Shown: in pieces, positions 48,501 to 60,377 of the stretch | How positions within the stretch are numbered: position 1 is the stretch's first letter | Layout: every line of letters begins with the position of its first letter | Origin: Lingula anatina | Lineage: Eukaryota; Brachiopoda; Lingulata; Lingulida; Lingulidae | Direction of reading: 5' to 3' | Assembly: GCF_001039355.2 (NCBI RefSeq) | Contig: NW_019774770.1 | Location: 372,001 to 436,000 of the forward strand | DNA: 64,000 nt | Notes under the pieces: generated by a model | The model's input: the letters and a program-made list of their open reading frames with translations, nothing else | What the model was told of the DNA's origin: nothing | Database searches by the model: none | Made by a program: the position numbers and the translations under genes

Positions 48501-51188
48501 GTCCCTCAAGAAAATTTAGTAAATTTGAAGCAAGATGGTGAACTTTGATAACATTTTAAGCAAGAAAAGTGCAATATTTATCTTGTACAATGTACCTATT
48601 TTAATGCCTGGGAATATAATTTTCTTGGAGGGGACTATTAAATATTAAATAATTTTAAACAGTGTGTGTGTGTGTGTTACAGAAACTTATTTGTCCACCT
48701 GAAATTTTACATATTAAACAGTGCTTAAGCTTGTATTTACAAGTTTAGACCTCAAGATACTGAACTACATATGTGTGTTTAACTAAGGATTTTCATGTTT
48801 CTAATGATGGAAGGTGCTATTAACAAAATTTTGAAATTTTGAAGCTAGAAGGTGAACTTTGGTGGTATCTCCACCAAGAAAATTACAATAATTCTATAGG
48901 CCTATGCGTAATAGCCTCCATTTTTGTGGAACCCTCAAGTCTTATAAATGTATAACTTAACGGACTAAAAATTGGACTAAGTAATGCAGGGCATGACAAA
49001 AAACTATTTTCAGACTCTAGATACGTCGGCCAAGAAGGTCTGAAAATCTGCTAATCTGAAAATTGCCCCACACCCCACTCTCAAAAATTGCCTTTTCAAA
49101 CATAGATGATAGAATGTTTGTTCTTATATGTTTAGGTCGACCAAACTGTCTCATTGCCTCGAAAATGTTTTTATACAGTGCAGAGGCAGTACATGTACAA
49201 TGACGCTATATTTCTCACGCAGAATATCATAAATAATTAGTTGTTATAGAGCTGTTGAATATTAAGTATATGATACCAGTATATATTTGATTGTTTCATA
49301 TAGAAACAGTGAATTGTAAATAGTGCACCATGCAGTTAAATTGAAAAACAATTCTACATGTAACAACACCAAATTAATGTATTTGCTCAGAACACAAGGG
49401 ACCTCTGTTAAGCTCTTTGGTTAATTAGAATCACATTGTCCTTGTTAATGACCAAGGATTGGTCTGTGGTACGTTTACGGCCTATTTTACATCACGGGGA
49501 CTCGTGGGGGGATTTTCCACATAAACCGGTTTTGATCCTGCTACAAATGATTTTAGATTCTTTAAAAGACACAAGCGTTCCAGCACATCATTTAGAGGAT
49601 GGGGCTGACAGGTACGGCGTGTTTATGCGTTATTTTTAGTCTTACATCCTTTTCTACTACGAACAAAGTATGGCAGTTGGGCCATCCATCATCTTTGAGT
49701 TTTAGTGACAGTGCCTTTATTAAAATAATAGCGCATATATCCAATATAGATAGCCATATTGCGTATAGCGTTAATACAAGTATTATAATCGAATACGAAG
49801 TAAATAATGGAGATATAAGTAAAGGTAGGATAAGACCCATAAAACAGCACGCTTTCTAACCTCAACATCACGAAATACACGGCAAGGAACAGACGCTGTG
49901 AATTAACCTTCAAAACGCCGTAGGCATCCTGATAATATGATGATTAAGTAGCTTATAAATGAATATATATTCGACTGACCAGTACTTTTCCACAGTACCT
50001 GTAACTATACAGGTTGACAGCGCTTTTACGGCCCTGTCATTTCAACATAATAGCATGGGGTGATTGCTAGGCCGATGAGTCTTTATCCCACTATACAGAA
50101 TATCAACTGTCCATCTCCAGTTGACCGCACTCCCGATCAGAAAAAAAATAACGAACTGGTCACTACTAACTGGCCAGGTACTTTTCCACAGTGTCAATAT
50201 CAGTTCTTCTATAGACGATCCCGACGGTGTTTTCAAAACTCGGTAGATACACCTTTAATAATATAATGCATGGGTTTGTTAGTGTTTGTGCATGGATGCG
50301 TGCGAGAAAGTTGATGGTGCGTGCGTGTGTGTGCATGTGACTGCGTGAGCGAGTTTATGCGTAGGTGCGTGCTTTAGTATTTATTTACATTCTTGACGTG
50401 TAGTCAGGAGAGTTCATGGGAAAATGGAAGGCCTATTTCATCTTTAACTTATTATTTCCATCATCAGTTGAGAGGTTTTATGACCTCTGAACTCAAATCA
50501 TTTAACCCTTCTCACCTTTTATTTTAAGAGCACACACAAAAAAACTCAAACAAAATATTCCTTCAAAATGAAATGGAACATTATTACGTATAGGGTTTAC
50601 CCACGATCATCGCTTCCAAAAAGTAGGATAATTTCACTTGTATTTTGCTTTCACGCTCGCCTGTATTTTTATGTGTATGGGATAAACCGTGGGATAAGTC
50701 AGTTTTGCGCCTCGACATAAATTACGCTCTTGATTGTCGCATACATTGCACGACTCGTAAAGTAACATAACATAACCAACTTACATAATGAACAACCCCG
50801 TTTTTACGCTCAGATGATCATCTAGTGACTACTCACCTCCCCCATTCCTCATGCACAGATAGGGAAATCTGTATAGATTTCCAAGTCCGACGCAATACCC
50901 TATCCCTGACATGATAAAATCGAACTGCCGGGTCCATTTTTCCCTCTTGGGCGTCGAACTGGTGATGGAGCTGTTGTCATCGTCATGGGTTTTCTTTGCT
51001 ATACCATTTTCTGTTGACTTATGTCGCACGAGCAGCTTTCTGATCTTCTCCGTTAGCGCCATTCGGGTGTCTGACACAGAATGCTGCGATTTACACGTGT
51101 TGGGCGCTTTAACCGCAGCGCAAAAGTCAGGCGCACACGATGAATTGTCAGCTGAACTAATTGTCACACGAAGTGTGTACTTCACCAT
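35536..51188 (-). CDS. SLC6 gene B: Na+/Cl- dependent glycine-transporter-like protein (complete)
   Basis: Second of three tandem SLC6 symporters. Exons in transcript order: 50837-51188, 44008-44139, 43160-43553, 42712-42844, 42334-42468, 41898-42001, 41583-41707, 37926-38038, 37488-37619, 37061-37160, 36731-36831, 36143-36313, 35536-35691; 715 aa plus stop. TM1 reads [14 protein letters not shown]: the usual Trp before the gate Arg107 is Tyr106, and an Ala is replaced by Cys. TM2 LPYF, TM6 [13 protein letters not shown] and TM7 NGLSSVYGG retain the residues expected for chloride binding. Loop 2 is long, with C-x8-C plus at least six N-x-S/T sites. The tail ends EINGVV. The intron after exon 8 has a GC donor (CAG|GCAAGT). 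Intron 1 is about 6.7 kb and carries foldback elements. The start could be the ATG at 51188 or Met43. B resembles C more than A. Substrate is unknown, with glycine or another small amino acid inferred. Confidence 0.94.
37199..37231. repeat. (AG)n microsatellite in gene B intron
   Basis: Uninterrupted GA repeat between gene B exons 10 and 9, about 40 bp upstream (in transcript sense) of exon 10. Confidence 0.95.
37924..37925 (-). other. GC 5' splice site (GC-AG intron) in gene B
   Basis: The exon 37926-38038 ends ...GACTCACAG-type sequence and is followed on the minus strand by GCAAGT instead of GTAAGT. The remaining donor bases fit the consensus perfectly, as is usual for GC-AG introns. The homologous donors in genes A (18617) and C (60388) are GT. 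Confidence 0.85.
39467..39540. repeat. (AT)n microsatellite
   Basis: About 36 AT dinucleotides in the 3.5-kb gene B intron between exons 8 and 7. Confidence 0.97.
40331..40388. repeat. 58-bp dispersed repeat, copy 2
   Basis: Exact match to 33601-33658, begins TCAACCACGATAACCGCAAA. It lies in the large gene B intron between exons 8 and 7. Flanks of the two copies are unrelated. Confidence 0.85.
42068..42290. repeat. Tandem duplication in gene B intron 5
   Basis: Two direct copies of about 110 bp (42068-42174 and 42176-42290) share TTTTTGAT-CCCCCC, GAAATTGGTAATGA-AACGCT and GCGACATTCTGCAACG, with about 85-90% identity by eye. They fill most of the intron between exons 6 and 5 without touching the splice sites. 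Confidence 0.85.
45278..46194. mobile_element. 917-bp foldback element with phased CCGCGG boxes
   Basis: The terminal inverted repeats begin TACGGAGCTTTGTTAGTATC and are flanked by an exact 6-bp direct repeat GAAATG (45272-45277 and 46195-46200). The left arm (to ~45492, 215 bp) contains six CACCGCGGTG-type palindromic boxes at 45348, 45369, 45390, 45412, 45434 and 45456, spaced 21-22 bp. The right arm (from ~46023, 172 bp) contains four. Both arms end inward at GGCCATCTCGGGCCCGGTGA-type sequence. The ~530-bp centre has no convincing coding sequence. Superfamily is undetermined. Confidence 0.85.
46928..47102. mobile_element. MITE with CCGGTGTAACG-type termini, degraded copy 2
   Basis: It shares, in the same order as 28984-29153, a GTGTAAC left end, GGTTAGGGTTAG, CACCTGTACAAA, AATGGGAAGCG and a CATAACACCGG right end. 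Intervening sequence is diverged. Confidence 0.55.
47713..47975. mobile_element. MITE, GATCGATC family, copy 4
   Basis: Very similar in layout and sequence to 16020-16282. The left end GGGGCCATTCCCAGACCCTG and right end GGGAACCCAGTCTTA are inverted. Inner arms AAGTTAAGCGGCTAAGATGT / ACATCTAAGCCGCTTAAGCT flank a TATCGTTTAGCAG-centred loop. TTA occurs at both borders. Confidence 0.78.
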
Positions 51189-54100
51189 GTGTGCAAAAAA
51201 TCCCTAGAGTTCTTTGTCTTAGAGGACAGAAGGCGAAACATATTACCGTTTACATTTGAGGTCGACTCTTTACCTACATTTTAGCATACTCTTTGTTATA
51301 CCAATAGCTCAGCTAAATACTCGCAATATGCGCCGGGCCTCAGTCTGTAGATGACACAAATGTATTGCCTTTGGTTGCTGTAGTAGTTTATAAAGGAGTC
51401 ATTATATTTTCTTTAATAGTTTTTTCTTATGAACGGGAAAAAGAACAAAATGAATAAGAGTTGATAATAAAAGTAATTAAACAGATGTGTATGTGGGTAC
51501 AGTATTTCATTTCAGTTTTACTACCATTGTTTGACGGGCAAAAGAGGAAGAGGCGTTCAGCAGATAACCGGGTATCACATATTCAAGCAGCAATTCAATC
51601 CTCTTATATTCTTTCCTTCAAACCCGGGTAATAATGCGGCTCACTTATACTGATTGCAGTCTGTAGAAGACAAATCATACCAGATCATTCAGCAGGTACA
51701 GTTGATTTTTTTTTACTTTTGTAAGAAGTTCATACATGTACCTCATCTACTGGTATATAGATGGCGATTTCATAAATCGGAACTTTTTTTTTAATTCCCA
51801 AAATGTTGAGCTTATTGTATCTTCTTACATTTCAAAATGACAAAAACATCAATTTATCTCTTACAGAGAATAAATTTTAGGTGAAAATATAGATTAAATG
51901 TCAGAACGTACAAGTATGAGATTAATTGTCTTATAGGGGATACTTCATTGGCGCGACTTACATGTAGTCCCATCCTTCACCCGTGATGTTTATAATCCAT
52001 TCACTATTCAATCTTGTAAAACACTGTATCACAAATTATTCTAAGATGACAGTTTTAATTTTTAAACAAGAATATTCAGGTCATATCACTATAAGTATCA
52101 ATGAGAAAACTAGATTTATTTTGATACACGAAATTCAGGACCCCCCCCCCCCCACACACACACACACAACCCCCCATACACACACACACAAGTGGTATTG
52201 AAGTCATAACATTGAGAATAAACAATATACAATATAGTATATGAATCTTGTCTCTCTGTGTAGCTGGACTATTTTTAACTGAAATATGTACAGAATTCCT
52301 GTCATCTGACGGGTGACAATAAACAGATACAGGTGACAAAATGAATACAGCGTGACGAATCATACGATCCGGTGATTAACAACAGCTTGGACATATTCGA
52401 TCAAGTTTCGAAGCCAATGAGAAAAGGATCGGTTTGTTAAATTACCTTGGCTTAGTACATTGTCCGGCGACCAAATCAAAAAGGCCTGCATATCTTTGGT
52501 CAATCCAGCTAGGAAAACCTTTATTGTATCGTAGAATACGTGAAGGTTACCGGTTAGAAACCTTAGCTGGCATAAAGACATCAAATGTGAAAGGTGGGCG
52601 AAACAAACCTGTGCCCGGTCATCTGACCCTAACGAGGGAATCTGGCAGTAAAGGCGCTCACAAATGCATTATCTCTTGTGTTGTGTTTGAATAGAATAGG
52701 GGCCACAGTCGTCATCCCGATGGCCATTCCGATACGTAAGGTTGGCGAGAATCGCCTTTTTTGAAGTCACCGCGCAAACAAGAGAACTTTCTCTGTTGGT
52801 ATTTCAGGAATGCTTACTCATGGAATATCGTCCTTTTCCTCTCCATTACGTCTCCTGTTTTAAATACCGTGATACATCTTATATCATGGTATGTCTTATG
52901 CCTTAGTTTTTCGCTCACAAATATATCATACAAATTAGTAATTAATGACATAGTACCTAGTGTTTTTGTTGTTCTCTTGCCTCCCTACACAAATATTCAG
53001 CCCAGTAAGTCAAGATTATCGAAGTTTTAAAGGCGTTAAATTCCCCAAGGTATACCAGTATGATAAAAAAAAACATTGTGTTTTCGTTACCCTCAGGGGA
53101 ACTGAATGGTGAAATTATATTCTTGTTAGACAGTCGCGGCTAAGAGTCAAATATCATCGGCCAACATTAGCGGCCCCTTCTCATTAGATTCAGTCTGACA
53201 AACTGCAGCTTTTGAGAGCTATAAAAGGACAAAAATACAAAAGAGCAAAAATATTATATCAAGTCCGATGGGTTTTTTTCACCTTTGGAGAAATTGAAAA
53301 GGTCTGAATTCAACTGAGACTGCAAAAACTTGATGATTACCAAACTGGTGTCAATATTTTTTTTAAAAATATGTAAATACTTGCTGTGTATTAGCAAAGA
53401 GAATATGCTGAAAGTGTTCATGAATTTTTTATTTGAAATTATTAAATGCAGATATATATGTATGCATGTGTACGTATAAATACATTTCCGCGCACCTTCT
53501 GTTACTTTCCGTATAATATAGCGATCAGATTTCTCTCAGTGGAATTTTCCTTCCTCTCATGGAAAAACACAGAACACGTATGGAAGTTCCGTCAGTTCCG
53601 GCGCAAAACAACTGAATAAAATATGTACCTAAATATAGGATGCGACTGGAGCGGGAAAACTTGTTGTGCTGGCGCAGTTGACCACAGTAACAACATGCGG
53701 GTCACGTCATAATGACCACTCGAACTAAATGTATTAAGCCTACTGATCCCTGTAGTAGAATCAATTACAGAATAACCATTATAAAGGCCAACATGTCCGT
53801 CCAGGTATACAATGCACTCCCACAATACGTTACTGACATTAATGGACAGTGCATTTCTATAATGAAGGGCAGTGCACATTAATACATTTCAAATGAGCCC
53901 GCGGCTTTGTATAGTAATAAAAGCTTTGTACAATAATAAAAGCTTCGTCAGAAAGAAAGAGAAAACCCACAATGGCCGGTTGTCTTCAGAATATTAATCG
54001 ACCAACGGGTCTCATAAAAAAAATAAAGTGACGGAAAATTTTCCTTCATCTTAAACTCATCATTAAGGTCACACACGCACACACACACACACACCTTTTT

Positions 54101-55913
54101 GGGAGTGCCCCGTTTACAGACAAACAACAAAGAAAGTGAATTCTGAATTGCGGCAGCTATATTTTATTAACTGGGACAGCATGACAATAAGATATGTTGC
54201 CGAAGTGACAAACCTCTTCAATGCAGGACACGCATACTTAATAAATAGACCATGTTATGTAGTATTACATTTCTTACCTCTTAACCTCCAGATAATACAG
54301 CAAGCTAAGACATAACCAATTCAACTTCAATATTTCAAAACTTTAGACTGAACGTTTCCGAAACACTTTATACCATTTTCTCTAACAAAAACTTTAGGGC
54401 TTTGTTTTTTATTTTGAAATTAATTTGATCTTAAATGTAAACCCTTCACTGCATGTAAATATTTTACTTTATAATTTCAATCGAATTCATTTACCTGTAC
54501 AACATCAAACTTTTGGCTAATATGTTAAAAAAAATCATTATTGCTATTATAACCAGACAAGAAGGTCAGTTCTTGTACAGCATTTCCTGCCACAAGGTAT
54601 AGCTACGGTTACACGCAGGTGGATTCTTGCCCCGATACAAGACCCGCAAAGAGAGAACTCAGTGCCGATAGGTCACTACCTTTTAAACGCTTAAAAGAAT
54701 CCAAATGACGGAATAACACGCTTCATCAGTTGACGACACGACGCCAAATAAAATATAATTCACCTTATTCAATAACGACAAAATCATTTTATATGATCTC
54801 TTTAAAACAACGTAGCATTCGGTCAAGAATCCGTCGGGGTGGGTATTTCCCCATGACGTGATTTGCGGTATAGAAATCTATCGGTACGGGGGGTTTGCCG
54901 GCAGGACCTTATGGCTTTAGGATGCCAATGTAGATCAATCGTTTCGAAGCGCATTCACACAACATCAACTTCACCGATACATTTTTCACAGGTACAGGCA
55001 AAGCACAGGCGAGTTTACATAAGTAGGCCAAGCTTCAATCTGAATTTGTTGAATGGTCAAATTTTTCTCAACATGGAAGCAGCTGTTCGTAAAAGCTAAC
55101 TAAATTCGTCGTGCCCGATAAGCAAAAGTCTTCATTATCTTATGTCTCAACTTCTATATAGTTTATATATTTTACCCGTGTATCAACTCCGATTGACGCC
55201 ATAAGATGTTTGTGTTAATGAGTTCTTTAAAAACCATACAGAATATCGCAATATCACTGAATATCTCTCTTCTTGGTAACATAATAACCAACAGTGTATA
55301 TGGTACGGTATACCAGATATTTTATCATCCTCGCATATCAACAACACAAGCATATGTTTAATTTTTCCCTGAAAAGGAATGATAACAAGACATGTCATTC
55401 TTAACATTTTGGTGACAATGTGAACGGTTTTAACAGGTAACACCAATGAGTTAAAATAAGTTGAGATTTGCACCCTGTATGTGGAGGCTAGACGTTACCT
55501 TTCCTCCCTACGCGTGCTCTCGATACAAACGAAGCCTGCGCAGTGCAGCGTTTTGTCGATATAAACAGGGTATTGATATGATGAGAAGGCTGATAATTAC
55601 AATTTGGGTGAAATTAGACATTTGCCGTCGCCAGAGAAATGTGCATAGACACTAATTTAAATTTATATTGTAAGTCGTGGCAGACGTCATAATTACATCA
55701 TTGGTAGGTGACGTCACGAGTTTGCCACTTTCTTCTTGCTCGTCCTTGAGGTTTGAGGGAAATATATACAGTTTCCGCAACTTTGCCTCAAACAATTCGC
55801 ACAGAGGACGTTAACCTTAATCCAGAAGCTGCAGTTTTTCACTTCAATTTGTGCTCTAAATGCTGACATGTATTGCTGGCGGTTTTCTCGCCGATAGCTG
55901 GCGATGAAAAGTT
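51189..55913. other. Intergenic region between SLC6 genes B and C
   Basis: This 4.7-kb interval should contain the gene B promoter and 5' UTR (right of 51188) and the gene C 3' UTR (left of 55914). It holds a C-run/CA composite repeat at 52140-52193 and a short CA repeat near 54070. I see no exon, RNA gene or clear foldback element. Short open frames here have no recognisable domain. Confidence 0.6.
52140..52193. repeat. Poly-C / (AC)n composite low-complexity tract
   Basis: A run of about 14 C followed by AC repeats interrupted by CCCCC. It lies about 1 kb upstream of gene B's start. Confidence 0.9.
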
Positions 55914-58900
55914 TTACACTTGATGGTTTTCTTCTTGCATATCTTTTGGGGTGTCACCGTTTGCCAAGTCATAGGCCACTGTCACACCATTGGTTTCTAT
56001 CTTTCTTGACGCCGGTTTCTCTGAGGGCGATGGTCCCCAATCCGCTGATGGTTTTAGCAGAAATCTGATACGCTGCAATAGAATATAATAAAGCTTAAGT
56101 GCATTTCAAACTTAACTTCAAGTTATAGAACTTAAGAATGGTATGTGCCAAGAAGGTGGCACATAAAACAAAAAACTGAAAAGACGCTTGTTTGAAATGA
56201 GATTTTTTCCGTTTTTACTACCAGCTATTACAACTGTAGTAACCAACATTCTATTGAGCTGCATACCCGTTACACGTCTATGGACCTCCTTTTTCCTTAA
56301 AATGGCATACTGAACAGTTAAATCCCAGTTAGTTTCCTTAAAATCTGTTATGTTTCTTTTTTTTCAACACGGGTAAAAAGCATAACTTAAAATATAAATA
56401 TTCTTATTGTTAAGAGCAAGTTTGAGCAAGTCTTGATGAGATAGAGACGAAACCGTCAACAGGTTTTCAAAAAGTACAAATTTAAACATCATAAATATTT
56501 TCCAATTTAACTATTTATAAATCCAATAATACTATTTTCTCATAATCGACAAAGTTTATAAAATCTCAAGCAGTCCTTTTTGACAAAGGCGTGGGGCATT
56601 TGAACACAGAATAAAAAGATTTATGATGTACAGATGACCCCATTTATTGTTTTGTAAATACCAGGCAACTAAAAAAACCGCATCTACCACTTTTTTAGAT
56701 TATTAGAATACTCATAATAACTCGCATTATTCAGCGCCTATCATGGGTCACCGTACAAGGAAAAAGGCTTCGTTTTTTATTTATTCACATTCCTCTGTGG
56801 GTAACTTTAAGTACTCGTAAACATTTTTATGCTATTCACGTATTCAGAACACGGTATCGTTTCTTTAGTTAAGGGGTTATGGATCACCCTTGCATTAATG
56901 AATTTTTTTTTTTTTTTTTGATGAATTTATTTACAGATATTGAGACACATGGATAATGGAAAAGATAGCGAGGATTTCCAAAAGAAGCGAGTTAAGGGAA
57001 ACAAGATGATAAATTTATGGTCTGGGCCCCGTAACTCGAAAGCATCGCGAATTGCGAATAGCGATATCACCTTTTATTTCGAGGCTATTATATGAGAGGG
57101 GGGGGGGGGTCCCGAGTTATGGAATAGAGACGCTTGTGCTCGGTCGCAATTCGCGATGCTCTCGAGTTACGGAGCCCTGGTTGAGAATGCGTTAGTTTAG
57201 ACAATAAATGTGCATCGTTGTAAGGCAATGTAGGGTTATTCAATTAAAGAGTATTCAATTAAAAAAACACACACACTCAAGTTGTATATTTTAACAAATG
57301 CATTGCTCTGAATGGACATATTCTTCCACTATGATTTAATTTCCCTAGCTTTCCCCACTTCATATGTGATTCATCCGTTATTTTAGCCAGCCGCACTACC
57401 AGCTGGCTTTTCTCGGCAGGAGTTCCCCTGAGTCATAGCTGCTGCCTTTTATTATGTAGATCCCAATCATTTAGCGACTTCAGGTGTTTTAAGATATAGT
57501 GATTTTATTCATTAATAGCAGGTAACGGATGCCCTGATCCGTTACTGGTTGTTTTCATCGGCGTACATGTAAATCCATTTATGAGACAAGATATCTTTAA
57601 TTTAAGATATTAATGATTTCTAAAAAATTATTTTTACCAAATTTGGTTGAAATTTCAAGNAATCATTTAGCGACTTCAGGTGTTTTAGGATATAGTGATT
57701 TTATTCATTAATAGCAGGTAACGGATGCCCTGATCCGATACTGGTTGTTTTCATCGGCGTACATGTAAATTCATTTAAGGGACAAGATATCTTTTAAGAT
57801 ATTAATGATTTCTAAAATAATATTTTTACCAAATTTGGTTGAAAATTCAAGCGATTGGCAGTTATTCAGGAGAAAAAGAAGAGGTAGAGAAGAGAATGCA
57901 ATTTCAACTGGGTCCGGATATTCTAATGCTTTTGAGCAATTGCTGGTTCTGTTATCCTTATCAGTAATTGCCAATTCCCTGATGAAGGTATGCGCTTTGG
58001 TAACTTATTTTTTAAAACACATTAATATTTTAAGAAGTGACCGGTCTTGTAAACAGCTGTTTACCTGCCAGATATTTCCCTGAGCTGCGAATGCGATCCT
58101 CCACACCATCACCACAGGTATGGGTATTAGGGGGATGGTGGCAATAAACCAACCTAGGGGCTCTATCCAGTCAGGGAACCGGTAGTCACCGTATGAAGGG
58201 GGCTTGTAGCTGAACAGGCTGAATCCTAAAATCATCTAGAAACATAATAGCAAATTAAATGCAAAGAAAGGCTGTATATTAATTTATAAGCAAATTTCAT
58301 TTTCAAATTATGTTGGGGAGCATGCGCCGTGCTCCAAGGAGCATGCATGCAGGTACACGCGCGCGCGCACACACACGCACAAACACACACACACACACAC
58401 ACACGCATGCCTCTTATTTATCTTGATCAGTCCCTGTATCACCCAAACTTCAAAATCTCGGGTTGCTCATTACGGCAACCTCTTAAAGCACATCCCTTGA
58501 CTAAAGATGCGTATTCAACATATCACCCCTTTTGCTATTTTAAATTACTGCACCTTTCATTCTCTCCCCCCCCTTTCATACGGGCGTCAAACTGCCATAA
58601 CCTGAAAAATGTATTATGAACCGCCAACATACCTTCGACATATTAATGAATACATATAGAACCCCCATCTTTTAAATTACGTTGATATTAAATCATTCTT
58701 TCTAAAACAGCTCTCTCTTCCCCCCACCTGCGTACCATTAGCAGTCCGGGTGTAACGAACCGCCAGCATATCCGCCACAGTATAAACGGTTTTCGTCCCA
58801 CCATGGATGCAACGTCATCACTCAAACGGTCAGCACCTGAGGATGCAACAATTCAGGGATTGTATGTTAATCATAATCCTACTTCTACTTTCACAAGAAA

Positions 58901-59291
58901 CTGTTGAAAGACTGATGTTGCGGTAAATGTTTTGATTTTTAAAAATTGTTTTTTTTTTCCTGTTTTTCTATTTTTTTCAATTGCCTTGTGGTTGTAAGAA
59001 AAGCTATGCATAACAAGCCAAAACCTGCATACGCTGTGCGTTTTATCCACGTGCAACTTATTTGTCTTCATAAGTTTACCTGTATTATGTTACAAGAGTA
59101 AATTAATAACCCGTCAGATCCCCCCACTACATAAAGACGATATTATTTATTGTTTTTTCCTTTCAGAAAAACTGCGCATGACGAAGAAAATGTCTCTGTA
59201 AAATGCGGGAGGTGAGACGAATGTGTTTGGTCTTATAACGGTTTGTACTACAGTGTTATTCTCTTTGTAAGGTGAATGCGTTATAAAGCAG

Positions 59292-59336
<45 letters not shown>

Positions 59337-59405
59337 ATGAGATACGGATATCATGATGCAGCGACCCTCTCAAATTACGCTTTACAATTACATTTACTGA
59401 AAATA

Positions 59406-59444
<39 letters not shown>

Positions 59445-60337
59445 GGTCCTTAATTTTAACAGAAAGCCTAAATTCCAGCCAAATAGAAGGTTCTTACCAT
59501 AAACATAAGCTACTATAAGGCACTCCAGTAGCGCTATGATCACCACCGCCACTGCCGCACAATACCAGTCCATGAATTGGAACACGTATATACCACCCTG
59601 GAATGGAAAATTTGCACTGAATTTGAAAAGCAAAATCAATTAAAGTATGTGTATTAATAGAAAATCTACATACTGTTTCGAAAACAAGTTTCATCAACAT
59701 TGTAGAGACATGAGTCAATCGTTAATTAGTCTGGCCGATCAAAGTCCAGACACTGTACTGTCAAAATTATACATTGTAGTTCCTTTGGCGTGCGTTTAAC
59801 GTAATCGAAAAACTCCAACTCGATTAAAATGAGTTAATACTTTTAAGCTTTTGTTTTAAAAACATATTTAATTCACAGGACAGGAACGTGTTAACACATG
59901 GACGAAGAATGACTCACATTCGTTATACATGCAAGTCCCAGAAGAAATTCCACTACACAGACAGCGAGGGTGAACAGAGTGCGTCGCTTTCGTAGAATCC
60001 TGGGGAATTCGTCTATGAAGCTACTGGTGAGCGTTTCCAAGGTGACAAACTAGAAAACAGTAATATATTATATTAGGGCAAGTGTTAAGACTAAATGATA
60101 ATGGCTTTTATGACATTCCCCCTTAATGACAAACTTCTACTTTACTACATGAGTCAAATCCATAAAAAATTGTATACAGAATATTATGTACCCGGTAATT
60201 TAGTTTACTTCTATCGTTAAAGTAAAATGCAATATTTAGTATTTTGAGAAAAAATAAAGAAAGAGATCTAGATTGAATGTAGAATTTTCTCCATTCTTCG
60301 TTACTTCTTATCATTGCTGTAGAGTGTGGTTCTTCGT

Positions 60338-60377
<40 letters not shown>

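Larger units (their letters stand above)
44140..50836. other. Gene B intron 1
   Basis: A 6.7-kb intron splits the TM1 Gly-Gly-Gly run. It carries the 917-bp CCGCGG foldback, a degraded CCGGTGTAACG-type MITE (46928-47102), GATCGATC MITE copy 4 (47713-47975), and a diffuse repeat near 48500-48860 with two copies of a TTGAAGC-AGA-GGTGAACTTTG motif. No exon-like coding segment was recognised. Confidence 0.6.
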
